Shown piece after piece: positions 42,422-51,316 of a stretch of DNA of 64,000 nt (position 1 is its first letter; each line of letters begins with the position of its first letter). This DNA comes from Candidatus Blautia stercorigallinarum (GTDB lineage: Bacteria; Bacillota; Clostridia; Lachnospirales; Lachnospiraceae), in NCBI GenBank assembly GCA_019112785.1, contig DXIQ01000063.1:50784-114783 (forward strand), read 5' to 3'. The notes below the pieces were generated by a model. That model worked only from the letters and a program-made list of their open reading frames with translations, did not search any database and was not told where the DNA came from. The translations under genes and the position numbers were made by a program.

Positions 42422-43189
42422 ATGAAGATTATTATATCGCCGGCCAAAAAGATGAACCGGAAAGAAGAGGAACTCTCTGAGATTACCCGTCCGGTATTTT
42501 ATGAGGAGGCCTGCCAGTTAAGAGAAGAACTGAAGAAAATAGATTTTGGAGATCTGAAAGCGTTATGGAACTGTAATGAAAAGATCGCAGAAGAAAATCA
42601 GGAACGTCTCCGCCGTTTTGCCATGGATCAGAATCTGACAGGGGCGGTGCTGGCCTATGAAGGGATACAGTATCAGTATATGGCGCCCCAGGTTTTTACA
42701 GAAAGCCAGTGGGAATATGTAAAAGCACACCTTCGGATCCTTTCCGGTCTTTATGGGATCCTGCGGCCCCAGGACGGGGTGATCCCATACCGTCTGGAAA
42801 TGCAGGCCAGACTGAAGGCGGGAGATTGTAAAAATTTATATGAATTCTGGGGAGACCGGCTTTACCGGGAGCTGACAAAAGATGACCGGGTGATCCTGAA
42901 TCTTGCTTCCAAAGAGTATAGTAAAGCCATAGAAAAATATCTGGAGAAGGATGTCCGGTATATTACCTGTATTTTCGGAGAGGAGATCCAGGGCAGGATA
43001 AAGGTAAAGGCTACAAAGGCCAAAATGGCCAGAGGAGAAATGGTCCGGTGGCTTTCCGCAAACCAGATTGAAGAAGCGGACGAGGTGAAAAATTTTCATG
43101 GATTAGATTACGGATACAGGGAAGAATATTCTTCAGACACAGAATTTGTCTTTCTGGAAAGAAAGAGGGATAAGGAGGAAACCTGTTGA
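42422..43189 (+). CDS. yaaA: YaaA family protein (peroxide stress response)
   Basis: 255 residues. IIISPAKKM at the start, YEGIQYQYM, HLRILSGLYGILRPQDGVIPYRLEM (in part), NLASKEYSKAI and AKMARGEMVRWL are the conserved blocks of YaaA/DUF328. In E. coli the protein lowers free iron during peroxide stress and binds DNA. The stop codon overlaps the TTG start of the next gene by 4 bp. Confidence 0.92.
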   Translation: MKIIISPAKKMNRKEEELSEITRPVFYEEACQLREELKKIDFGDLKALWNCNEKIAEENQERLRRFAMDQNLTGAVLAYEGIQYQYMAPQVFTESQWEYVKAHLRILSGLYGILRPQDGVIPYRLEMQARLKAGDCKNLYEFWGDRLYRELTKDDRVILNLASKEYSKAIEKYLEKDVRYITCIFGEEIQGRIKVKATKAKMARGEMVRWLSANQIEEADEVKNFHGLDYGYREEYSSDTEFVFLERKRDKEETC

Positions 43190-43659
43190 AAAAAGAAGAG
43201 GAAATAAAAGAGATCATTGAATACTATGCAGGACAGAAAGAGCCCGGGGCCCAGGAAAATCTTACCGCCATGCTCCGGGAGATCCAGGAGACGGAAGGAT
43301 GGATACCTTCAGAAGCCTGCCAGATGGCAGCAGAGAGGCTTGGCGTAAAGGAAAGCGTGTTGAACTGTATCATAAAGCTGTATCCCAGCCTGAAAGCAGC
43401 CCCTTATGTCCATGAAATCCTTCTGTGTACCGGAGAGCGCTGCCAAAGGAAAGATAGTCTGGAGATCCTGGAAGCTGTTAAGAAAAAGCTTCAGACAGAC
43501 AGGGACGGTCTGTCCCGGGATAAACGGATCCTCCTGACTACCAGGAATTGTCTGAAGAAGTGCAGGACTTCTCCTAATATCTATGTGGATGGTGTCCATT
43601 ATCCGAATATGACAAAAGAAAAAGTATTAAAACTGACAGAAAGTCTGATACAGGAGTGA
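43186..43659 (+). CDS. NuoE-like [2Fe-2S] thioredoxin-fold protein
   Basis: 157 residues. An N-terminal helical domain (ENLTAMLREIQETEGWIPSEA) is followed by a thioredoxin-like [2Fe-2S] domain with the ligands CTGERC (C-x4-C) and CLKKC (C-x3-C), then PNIYVDGVHYPNMTKEKV. It resembles the small subunit of NAD-dependent complex I, hydrogenase or formate dehydrogenase. The partner flavoprotein (NuoF type) is not next to it, so it may act alone or with a remote subunit. TTG 43186 has AAGGAGG 7 nt upstream. Confidence 0.87.
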   Translation: MKKEEEIKEIIEYYAGQKEPGAQENLTAMLREIQETEGWIPSEACQMAAERLGVKESVLNCIIKLYPSLKAAPYVHEILLCTGERCQRKDSLEILEAVKKKLQTDRDGLSRDKRILLTTRNCLKKCRTSPNIYVDGVHYPNMTKEKVLKLTESLIQE

Positions 43660-43663
43660 GAAA

Positions 43664-44323
43664 ATGAAATATCAAGGAGTACTATTTGACTTAGACGGAA
43701 CACTGACAGCTTCGGGAGAGGGAATCACCAAGTCAGTTCAGTATGCCCTGAAAAAAATGGGAAGGCCGGATCTGGGAAAAGACCGGAAAAAGCTGGAGGT
43801 TTTCGTAGGTCCGCCTCTTCTGGAACAGTTTATGGACTATGCCGGGTTCAGCGAAGAAGAGGCCGCAGAAGCTGTAAAGTATTACCGTGAAAGATATAAT
43901 GTTACGGGAATTTTTGAAAATCAGCCTTATCCGGGGATAAAAGAGCTCCTGGAAGGCCTGAAAGAGAAAGGGATCACCCTGGCGGTGGCTTCTTCCAAAC
44001 CAGATCAAATGGTCAAGATCGTTCTGGATCATTTTCAGCTGGATACATATTTTGATGTGATCATGGGCAGCGATATTAACCGGCCTAAGATGACAAAGGC
44101 TGAAGTGATCCTCCAGGTCCTGGAAAAAATGAATTGTCTGGATGAGCGGGAGCAGGTGATCATGGTGGGAGACCGGCATTATGATGTTCTCGGGGCAAAA
44201 GAAGCCGGGCTTTCCTGTATCGGTGTTACCTATGGATATGGAACGAAAGAAGAACTTTTAAGAGCAGGCGTCGTAAAGACTGCGGATAATACCAGGGAGC
44301 TGGGAAAACTCCTGGGTCTGTAA
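43664..44323 (+). CDS. HAD-family phosphatase (phosphoglycolate phosphatase-like)
   Basis: 219 residues. VLFDLDGTLTASGEGI gives the nucleophile motif; FVGPPLLEQF is typical of the Gph/YfbT-like branch; VASSKPDQMVKIVL, KAEVILQVLEKM and MVGDRHYDVLGAKEAGL give motifs II-IV. It follows the NuoE-like gene by 4 bp. Substrate unknown. Confidence 0.88.
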   Translation: MKYQGVLFDLDGTLTASGEGITKSVQYALKKMGRPDLGKDRKKLEVFVGPPLLEQFMDYAGFSEEEAAEAVKYYRERYNVTGIFENQPYPGIKELLEGLKEKGITLAVASSKPDQMVKIVLDHFQLDTYFDVIMGSDINRPKMTKAEVILQVLEKMNCLDEREQVIMVGDRHYDVLGAKEAGLSCIGVTYGYGTKEELLRAGVVKTADNTRELGKLLGL

Positions 44324-44390
44324 AAGGTTTATGTAAAGGTTCGCCCTTTGTACAGGGAGGATATTTACAGACGGTATATTTCAGAAAAAA

Positions 44391-44542
44391 AGGGGCTGTC
44401 GCATTAGTCATATTTCAGGAATATTTATACATTTTATGCGAATTTGTCGAGCATAGCTTTGAGACTATAGGCTCAAAGGGTTGCAGACTGAGCAATAAAA
44501 TGTATAAATATTCTCGATTTTGATTAATGCGACAGCCCCTTA
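44391..44542. repeat. Palindromic MITE-like element (family B, long form)
   Basis: Terminal arms AGGGGCTGTCGCATTAGTCA (44391-44410) and TGATTAATGCGACAGCCCCT (44521-44540) pair almost fully. A second pair of arms, AATATTTATACATTTTAT (44420-44437) and ATAAAATGTATAAATATT (44495-44512), lies inside, with a CTTTGAG/CTCAAAG hairpin at the centre. A and T runs flank the ends, so it can terminate transcription from both convergent genes. Family member: 32231-32287. Confidence 0.8.
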
Positions 44543-44594
44543 TCTGTTCTGTCAGAGAATGTTAAACGTTATCCTGGACAGGAGCAGGAAATCC

Positions 44595-45524
44595 TTATGA
44601 GGAAGCTTTCTGGACAGGAGCCACCTGTGCCAGGATAATAGCTCCGAACATCAGCAGACAGCCCAGGATCTCTCTTGGAGTAAGTGACTGTCCAAGAATG
44701 ATCCAGCCGGCCAGTACGGAAACCACAGACTCCAGACTGAGGATCAGAGAGGTGATAGTAGGATCCGTCCCTTTCTGTCCGATGATCTGCAGAGTATAGG
44801 CAACGCCGCTGGAGAACACTCCTGCGTAGACGATGGGCAGCCAGGCGGACAGGATATCTGAAACAGCCGGCTTTTCAAAAAGAAACATCAGTATACAGGA
44901 CAGCAGGCCGCAGACAAAAAACTGTATACAGGACAGCTTTACGCCGCTGACTTTATCTGTAAAGTGGTCGATGACCAGGATATGGAGGGCAAAGCACAAG
45001 GAACAGACCAGCATCAGAAAATCTCCCTGTCCCAGATGGAAGCTTCCCTTCATACACAGCAGATAGAGGCCTATAATGGCTATGACTACGCTGATCCAGA
45101 TCTGAAAGGATACCCGTTTTTTAAGAAAGATCCCCAGGATAGGTACAAGGATAATATATAAAGCTGTGATAAATCCGGCCTTTGCCACGGTAGTATACTG
45201 GATCCCTACCTGCTGAAGGGTGGTGGAGAGAAACAGCATGATACCGCAGAGGAGCCCTCCGGTGATCATATCTCCTGGGCGGTCTACGGCGGTTCCTTTT
45301 GACGGATCCTCATCTTTAACGGTCTTCTTTTTCTGTCCGAAGAGGAATACGCAGGGGACCAGGACAATGCCGCCCAGTAAAGAACGGACGGCATTGAAGG
45401 TATAGGGACCGATGTAATCCATAGCCACGCTCTGGGCCACAAAGGCTACGCCCCATATAAGTGCTGTTAAAAACAGCAGGATAAAATTCTTTGAATGTTT
45501 TGCTGACATAACTATAGTCTCCAA
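44595..45524 (-). CDS. DMT-superfamily (EamA) transporter
   Basis: 309 residues, ten helices, with two EamA repeats: FILLFLTALIWGVAFVAQSVAMDYIGPYTFNAVRSLLGG (in part) and LVCSLCFALHILVIDHFTDKVSG opening the second. SGVAYTLQIIGQKGTDPTITSLILSLESV (in part) is the typical late motif. It exports or imports a small metabolite such as an amino acid or nucleotide precursor. Transcribed in the same direction as carB, with a hairpin between them. Confidence 0.9.
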   Translation of the reverse strand: METIVMSAKHSKNFILLFLTALIWGVAFVAQSVAMDYIGPYTFNAVRSLLGGIVLVPCVFLFGQKKKTVKDEDPSKGTAVDRPGDMITGGLLCGIMLFLSTTLQQVGIQYTTVAKAGFITALYIILVPILGIFLKKRVSFQIWISVVIAIIGLYLLCMKGSFHLGQGDFLMLVCSLCFALHILVIDHFTDKVSGVKLSCIQFFVCGLLSCILMFLFEKPAVSDILSAWLPIVYAGVFSSGVAYTLQIIGQKGTDPTITSLILSLESVVSVLAGWIILGQSLTPREILGCLLMFGAIILAQVAPVQKASS

Positions 45525-45546
45525 ATGGTGTGATAGATTTTATATA

Positions 45547-45582
45547 CAGGAAACCGGACCTGGGATTTGGACCGGTTTCCTG
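45547..45582 (-). terminator. Hairpin after carB
   Basis: CAGGAAACCGG pairs with CCGGTTTCCTG; on the minus strand the following sequence is only TA-rich, so termination may be partial and carB may read into the transporter gene. Confidence 0.55.
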
Positions 45583-45591
45583 AAAATACTT

Positions 45592-48500
45592 TTACTCCAG
45601 CATCTGATGATATTCCTGGAGAGATTTCAGAGGAGAGGCCTCTTTGTTCAGCACCGCATGGATGCCTTTGGCGCTGGCCAGAGCAGCGGACATGGTGGTG
45701 ATATAAGGGATCCGTTTGTTGATGGCTGTTTTCCTCAGATAGGAATCATCATACTTGCTCTGTTTTCCTGCCGGCGTATTGACAATCAGATCGATCTGTC
45801 CGTTTACCATGGCGTCATAGATATTGGGACGGCCTTCCTGAAGTTTTTTCATTGCCTTGCAGGGCACGCCGTGTTCATTAAAGTAGCCGGCGCAGCCTTC
45901 TGTGGACACGATCTCAAAGCCCAGTTCATGAAGCTGTTTTGCCACTTCCAGAGCCTCAGGCCGGTCTTTCTTATTCACGCTGACAAGAGCGGTTCCTTCC
46001 AGGGGCAGTTTGGCGCCTGCAGCCTCCTCGGCTTTATAATAAGCCATGCCGAAGGTCTCCCCGAGACCAAGAACTTCTCCGGTAGAACGCATTTCCGGTC
46101 CCAGGAGAGGATCTACCTCTGGGAACATGTTAAATGGGAAGACGGCTTCCTTTACCCCGTAGTAAGGATGATCTTTTTCCTCATATTTGGTCACATCCGG
46201 ACGGGTGCCGGTAAGTTCATAGGTCATCAGTTTTGTTGCGATATTTGCCATGTTGATGTTGCAGACCTTGGATACCAGAGGCACGGTACGGGAGGCCCTG
46301 GGGTTCGCTTCCAGAACGTAAACCTTTCCTTCGCAGATGGCATACTGCATATTCATCAGTCCCACAACACCCATTTCACAGGCTATGGCCGTAGTATATT
46401 TCCGGATCAGGTCCTTGTGTTCTTCGGAAATCTCCACAGAAGGGATCACACAGGCGGAATCTCCGGAGTGGATGCCGGCCTGTTCAATATGCTGCATAAC
46501 CGTAGGAACAAAGGCGTGGGAGCCGTCAGAAATAGCGTCTGTCTCGCATTCCAGGGCGTTCTGAAGAAACTTGTCCATAAGGATCGGGCGCTCCGGCGTT
46601 ACGTTGATGGCCGCAGCCATATAGTCTTTGAGCATATCATCATCATAAACGACTTCCATGCCTCTTCCGCCTAAAACGTAGGAAGGACGCACCATCATAG
46701 GATATCCGATCCGATGGGCGATCTCCAGGGCTTCTTCGATGTTGACAGCCATGCCCGATTCCGGCATAGGAATATCCAGCTTCTGCATCATAGCGTTGAA
46801 CTGGTCGCGGTCTTCTGCCATATCAATAACTGCAGGAGAAGTACCAAGGATATGAGCGCCCCGTTTTTCCAGTTCTGCGGCAATATTCAGAGGAGTCTGG
46901 CCGCCAAACTGGACGATGATGCCCAGAGGCTTCTCCTTGTTATAGATGGACATAACGTCTTCTACAGTAAGAGGTTCAAAGTAAAGTTTGTCAGAAGTAT
47001 CATAGTCTGTAGATACCGTCTCCGGATTGCAGTTTACCATGATAGTTTCAAATCCCAGTTCTCTTAAGGTAAAGGCCGCATGAACGCAGCAGTAGTCAAA
47101 TTCGATACCCTGTCCGATACGGTTGGGGCCGCCGCCCAGGACCATGACTTTGCGCCCATCTGAAACAGAGGCTTTATCTTCTCCGATATAAGTAGAGTAG
47201 TAGTAGGCAGCAGGCTCTTTTACAGCGCTTACAGGAACGGCATCCCACCGCTGGGAAAGTCCCAGGGATTCTCTTCTCTTAAACAGCTCCCATTCGTCTG
47301 TATGGAGGATCTGAGCCAGATACCGGTCAGAAAAGCCGTCTTTTTTAGCCTGGATCAGGAGATCATCAGGCAGTTCCTTATCCTGATATTTCAGGATCTC
47401 TTCTTCCAGATCCACCAGTTCTTTCATCTGTTCCAGGAACCACATCTTAATATGGGTCATGTCGTGGAGTTTCTCTAAAGAAGCCCCTTTGCGGATCGCT
47501 TCGTAAAGCAGGAACTGACGCTCGCTGGTAGGTTCCGCCAGTCTCCGGTACAGTTCTTCCAGAGAAAGACTGTTAAAGTCAGAGGCAAAGCCCAGGCCGT
47601 AGCGGCCTTTTTCCAGAGAACGGATAGCTTTCTGCAAAGCTTCTTTGTAATTCTTACCGATGGACATAACCTCGCCTACGGCTTTCATCTGGGTTCCCAG
47701 TTTATCCTGGGAGCCTTTAAATTTCTCAAATGCCCACCGGGCAAACTTGATAACCACATAATCTCCGGATGGTTTGTATTTCTCCAGAGTTCCTTCCTTC
47801 CAGTAGGGGATCTCGTCCAGAGTCAGTCCCGCGGCCAGAAGGGCGGATACATAGGCGATAGGGAAGCCTGTGGCCTTGCTGGCAAGAGCAGAGGAACGGG
47901 AGGTCCTGGGATTGATCTCAATGATAATAATACGGCCGGTCTTGGGATCATGGGCAAACTGTACGTTGGTACCCCCGATAACGCCGATGGATTCTACAAT
48001 GGCGTGGGCCTGTTTTTCCAGCTCATCCTGGACTTCCTGGGAGATCGTCAGCATAGGAGCGGCACAGAAGGAATCTCCCGTATGTACTCCCATGGGATCG
48101 ATGTTTTCAATAAAACATACAGAAATCTTCTGCCCCTTTGCGTCACGGACAACTTCTACTTCCAGTTCTTCCCAGCCGATGACAGATTCTTCGATGAGGA
48201 TCTGGTTTACCATAGAAGCGGCGATGCCTCTGGCGGCAACCTTCCGAAGTTCTTCTTCGTTATAGACAATTCCTCCTCCGGTTCCGCCCATGGTATAGGC
48301 AGGACGGATAACACAGGGATATCCCAGTTCTCCGGCGATCTTTACAGCCTCTTCCACGGAATAGGCCGGGGCGCTTTTTGCCATTTCGATCCCCAGCTTG
48401 TTCATAGTATTTTTAAACTCAATACGGTCCTCACCCCGGCTGATAGCGTCTACCTGGACACCGATTACTTCTACATGATATTTATCCAGCACCCCTGCAT

Positions 48501-48810
48501 GATACAGCTCCTCACAGAGATTCAGTCCCGACTGTCCTCCCAGGTTAGGGAGAAGAGCATCCGGCCGTTCCTTTGCGATGATCTCTGTGAGACGGTCTAC
48601 ATTCAGCGGCTCGATGTAAGTTACATCAGCGGTAGAAGGATCCGTCATAATAGTGGCCGGATTGGAATTTACCAGGACGATCTCATAGCCAAGGCTTTTT
48701 AAAGCCTTGCAGGCCTGGGTACCGGAATAGTCAAATTCACAGGCCTGTCCGATGATAATAGGTCCGGAACCAATGATTAAAACTTTGTGGATATCATTTC
48801 TCTTTGGCAT
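45592..48810 (-). CDS. carB: Carbamoyl-phosphate synthase large subunit
   Basis: 1072 residues. It builds carbamoyl phosphate for pyrimidines and arginine. The two ATP-grasp halves are visible: KVLIIGSGPIIIGQACEFDYSG at the start and VMVLGGGPNRIGQGIEFDYCC in the middle (in parts), each with its SNPAT / CNPET loop; the C-terminal MGS-like regulatory domain has DLIVNTPAGKQ. The start is ATG 48810, with GGAGG 5 nt upstream; the frame stays open further 5' but that region is promoter. The small subunit gene carA is not adjacent, which is unusual. Confidence 0.96.
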   Translation of the reverse strand: MPKRNDIHKVLIIGSGPIIIGQACEFDYSGTQACKALKSLGYEIVLVNSNPATIMTDPSTADVTYIEPLNVDRLTEIIAKERPDALLPNLGGQSGLNLCEELYHAGVLDKYHVEVIGVQVDAISRGEDRIEFKNTMNKLGIEMAKSAPAYSVEEAVKIAGELGYPCVIRPAYTMGGTGGGIVYNEEELRKVAARGIAASMVNQILIEESVIGWEELEVEVVRDAKGQKISVCFIENIDPMGVHTGDSFCAAPMLTISQEVQDELEKQAHAIVESIGVIGGTNVQFAHDPKTGRIIIIEINPRTSRSSALASKATGFPIAYVSALLAAGLTLDEIPYWKEGTLEKYKPSGDYVVIKFARWAFEKFKGSQDKLGTQMKAVGEVMSIGKNYKEALQKAIRSLEKGRYGLGFASDFNSLSLEELYRRLAEPTSERQFLLYEAIRKGASLEKLHDMTHIKMWFLEQMKELVDLEEEILKYQDKELPDDLLIQAKKDGFSDRYLAQILHTDEWELFKRRESLGLSQRWDAVPVSAVKEPAAYYYSTYIGEDKASVSDGRKVMVLGGGPNRIGQGIEFDYCCVHAAFTLRELGFETIMVNCNPETVSTDYDTSDKLYFEPLTVEDVMSIYNKEKPLGIIVQFGGQTPLNIAAELEKRGAHILGTSPAVIDMAEDRDQFNAMMQKLDIPMPESGMAVNIEEALEIAHRIGYPMMVRPSYVLGGRGMEVVYDDDMLKDYMAAAINVTPERPILMDKFLQNALECETDAISDGSHAFVPTVMQHIEQAGIHSGDSACVIPSVEISEEHKDLIRKYTTAIACEMGVVGLMNMQYAICEGKVYVLEANPRASRTVPLVSKVCNINMANIATKLMTYELTGTRPDVTKYEEKDHPYYGVKEAVFPFNMFPEVDPLLGPEMRSTGEVLGLGETFGMAYYKAEEAAGAKLPLEGTALVSVNKKDRPEALEVAKQLHELGFEIVSTEGCAGYFNEHGVPCKAMKKLQEGRPNIYDAMVNGQIDLIVNTPAGKQSKYDDSYLRKTAINKRIPYITTMSAALASAKGIHAVLNKEASPLKSLQEYHQMLE

Positions 48811-48857
48811 AAAAACCTCCCAAATATAAAATTTTTGTAAAACATCTCCATAGTCCA

Positions 48858-48887
48858 AGTATACCATAGTGACAGAAGGTGAAGCAA
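48858..48887 (-). promoter_or_regulatory. carB promoter
   Basis: Reading the minus strand: TTGCTT (48887-48882), 18 bp, TATACT (48863-48858) preceded by TGG, an extended -10. No PyrR-type attenuator is seen between it and carB. Confidence 0.55.
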
Positions 48888-48924
48888 TAAAAGAAGAGAT
48901 AAAAATCAACCCGGGAGGTTTTCC

Positions 48925-48953
48925 TTTACCCTGACAGAATTTTCTGCTATACT
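48925..48953 (+). promoter_or_regulatory. Promoter of the ABC exporter operon
   Basis: TTTACC (48925-48930), 17 bp, TATACT (48948-48953) preceded by TGC. The -35 is weak; the extended -10 compensates. Confidence 0.5.
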
Positions 48954-49023
48954 GGCCTCAAATCTAATAATTTTCCGACAAAATTTAGTAATTGTTGGGA
49001 AAAGTATACCAAGGAGGACAGTT

Positions 49024-49725
49024 ATGATCGAGGTGAAAAATCTGACCAAGTACTATAAAGGCAGCCATGGGGCAGCGGTAAAAGACGCTTCTCTTACCGC
49101 CATGCCGGGAGAGATCACCGTACTTTTAGGGCCTAATGGGGCGGGAAAGTCTACTACTATCAAAAGTATTGTAAATCTTCTCAGCTATAAAGGAGAGATC
49201 CTGATCTGCGGATATCCCAATAACAGCCTGGAGGCAAAGAAGCAGTTCGGCTATATTCCGGAAGTGCCGGTGCTCTATGATCTTCTTACAGTAGATGAGA
49301 GTATAGAATTTATCGGAAAAGCCTACCGGCTGGATAACTATAAAGAGACAGGAGATAAGTATCTGGAACTGTTCCAGCTGACGCAGCAGAGGCATAAACT
49401 GGCAAAAGAACTGAGTAAAGGTATGAAACAGAAGCTGAGTATGATCCTGGCCCTGCTGATCCAGCCCAAAGCCCTTCTGGTAGACGAACCTATGGTGGGC
49501 CTGGATCCTGCTAGTATTGAAGAAGTCCTGAACCTTCTGGTAGAACTGAAAAACCAGGGAACCTCTATCCTGGTCAGCACTCATATCATTGATGTGGTCA
49601 ATGAGGTCTGGGACTGTGCCTATATCATGAATCGCGGGGAGATCATCCGCCGGATACACCGGGGAGAAGAGGGCAGTGAAACACTGAAACAGATTTTCTT
49701 TGAAGCTACAGCGGAGGAAGAATAG
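49024..49725 (+). CDS. ABC exporter ATP-binding protein
   Basis: 233 residues. Walker A GPNGAGKSTTIK, signature LSKGMKQKLSMILALL, Walker B ALLVDEPMVGLDP and H-loop VSTHI. This is the exporter (CcmA/EcsA-like) branch. AAGGAGGACAGTT precedes the ATG. The permease gene follows with no gap, so they form one complex. EcsAB-type exporters affect secretion and membrane proteolysis; the substrate is not known here. Confidence 0.88.
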   Translation: MIEVKNLTKYYKGSHGAAVKDASLTAMPGEITVLLGPNGAGKSTTIKSIVNLLSYKGEILICGYPNNSLEAKKQFGYIPEVPVLYDLLTVDESIEFIGKAYRLDNYKETGDKYLELFQLTQQRHKLAKELSKGMKQKLSMILALLIQPKALLVDEPMVGLDPASIEEVLNLLVELKNQGTSILVSTHIIDVVNEVWDCAYIMNRGEIIRRIHRGEEGSETLKQIFFEATAEEE

Positions 49726-51297
49726 ATGAAATCATTGTTATATTTGTCTTTTTTAAAAGTGAAAGGAACTGTACGTAATCAGTTCCGGACTCCGGCCTCT
49801 GCGCTGATCACTATTTTTCTCATCCTTCTTTATGGCGGGCTGGTGATCATGGCTTTTGTCACATCTTCAGATAATCCGGCGGCTGAGGGAACGGTAGACA
49901 CCAATACCGCCGTTCTGATCGGGATCGGCATGACTGCTATTTTTGCCTTTACAGTAATGCTTAATAAGAGAAAGGCACTGGTATACGACACAGACGCCTA
50001 CTATCTTTTTGCAGGCCCCTACACCAGAAAACAGGTAAACGGCTATATCCTGTTCCAGTCTCTCAGGCAGGGCGTGCTGTACGGCCTTTTGGGATGTTAT
50101 ATGATCGCTATGTTTTCCATGGCCGGATATTTTACCATTCCTTATTTTCTGGTATGCTTTGTGGATCTGACGCTGATGCTGGTCTTTTTCCTTCTCCTTA
50201 CAGATTATATTTATATGTGGGGGCTGGTGAATGAAAAGTATAAAAAGTGGAATTACCTGCCTGTGGCAGTGGTGGTGATCTGTACGGCCCTGGTATTTTT
50301 CTGGGCAGTCCATCGGTCCGGCTATGATCTGAAAAATGGTTTCCTGCTGTTTGCAGCCAGCCGGGAATTCTATCTGGTCCCCTTTTTTGGCTGGACCAAG
50401 TGGGCTATCGACAGTTTCCTTCAGGGGCAGTATCTTTATACCCTGGGCGGAACGATTCTTCTTCTTGCATGCTGTCTGATCGTTGTGGTATTCTTTTTAA
50501 GATTTGACAAAGACATTACGGAGCAGGCAGTGGCAGACGCGGAGGAGGCAAGTGCTTTTCTGAGAAGAGCAAAGGCCAACGGAGGACGGGCCAGGATCGA
50601 GGATGGAAAAGTGAAAAGGGTGAAAGGGGAATTTGCTCCCGGAGCAAAAGCAGTCCTATCCAAGAACCTGCTGATCATGCGGAAAACAGGAAATTTCCTG
50701 AGAAAACAGGATGTAGCTATCATTGTTTTTTATTTTGTGATCAGTCTGATCGTCCTTCCGGATAACGTCTTTTATATGTTCTGCTATATGATGATCATCT
50801 GGCTGTTTACCCTGATCCAGGATTCGGATCTTCTCCGGGATCTGAACAACTATCAGATCTACCTGATCCCGGACAGTCCTTTAAAGAAACTGGTATATGC
50901 CATGATCCCCGCTTATCTGAAGATCGGGATCATTATGAGCGTTTCTGTGATATTCGCCGGTATCTTTACCAGAATGGCGCCTCTGGATATCCTTCAGTAT
51001 CTGGTCATGCTTCTGGGATACAGTCTGATCTTTGTTGCCGGAACGGTGCTTTCTGTAAGGATCTTAAGGAGCAGAGCCAATGTAATGCTGGAATCTTTCC
51101 TGCGTATGCTGATCATTGTGGCTGCGGCGGTTCCTTCTCTGGTCATTGGACTGGTTATTGTCCTTCTTACCGGTATGTACCGCAGCCCCGCTCTGATGAT
51201 GGGTGTCTTTACCGTTGTCAGCCTTGTGATGAATATTCTTGTTTCCATGGTGATCATAATCGCCTGCCAGGGCATGATGAACGGAAGAGAAGTATAG
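49726..51297 (+). CDS. ABC exporter permease
   Basis: 523 residues with about twelve hydrophobic segments in two blocks, separated by a charged loop (DAEEASAFLRRAKANGGRAR). It begins cytoplasmic, then PASALITIFLILLYGGLVIMAF. It starts at the base after the ATPase stop. The size and split layout fit the putative-exporter families of Firmicutes. GAAGAATAG of the preceding gene acts as the weak ribosome binding site, which suggests translational coupling. Confidence 0.82.
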   Translation: MKSLLYLSFLKVKGTVRNQFRTPASALITIFLILLYGGLVIMAFVTSSDNPAAEGTVDTNTAVLIGIGMTAIFAFTVMLNKRKALVYDTDAYYLFAGPYTRKQVNGYILFQSLRQGVLYGLLGCYMIAMFSMAGYFTIPYFLVCFVDLTLMLVFFLLLTDYIYMWGLVNEKYKKWNYLPVAVVVICTALVFFWAVHRSGYDLKNGFLLFAASREFYLVPFFGWTKWAIDSFLQGQYLYTLGGTILLLACCLIVVVFFLRFDKDITEQAVADAEEASAFLRRAKANGGRARIEDGKVKRVKGEFAPGAKAVLSKNLLIMRKTGNFLRKQDVAIIVFYFVISLIVLPDNVFYMFCYMMIIWLFTLIQDSDLLRDLNNYQIYLIPDSPLKKLVYAMIPAYLKIGIIMSVSVIFAGIFTRMAPLDILQYLVMLLGYSLIFVAGTVLSVRILRSRANVMLESFLRMLIIVAAAVPSLVIGLVIVLLTGMYRSPALMMGVFTVVSLVMNILVSMVIIIACQGMMNGREV

Positions 51298-51316
51298 AAG
51301 AAAAGAGGAAGAGAAC

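Noticed and set aside
45607..46674. 355-codon plus-strand frame opposite carB
   Set aside because: carB is unambiguous; the product is a shadow without recognisable motifs.
48811..48909. N-terminal extension of carB
   Set aside because: CarB proteins begin at MPKR; the extension overlaps the promoter and ribosome binding site.
48811..48960. PyrR-type attenuator before carB
   Set aside because: No PyrR-binding sequence or terminator/antiterminator pair could be found in the short leader.
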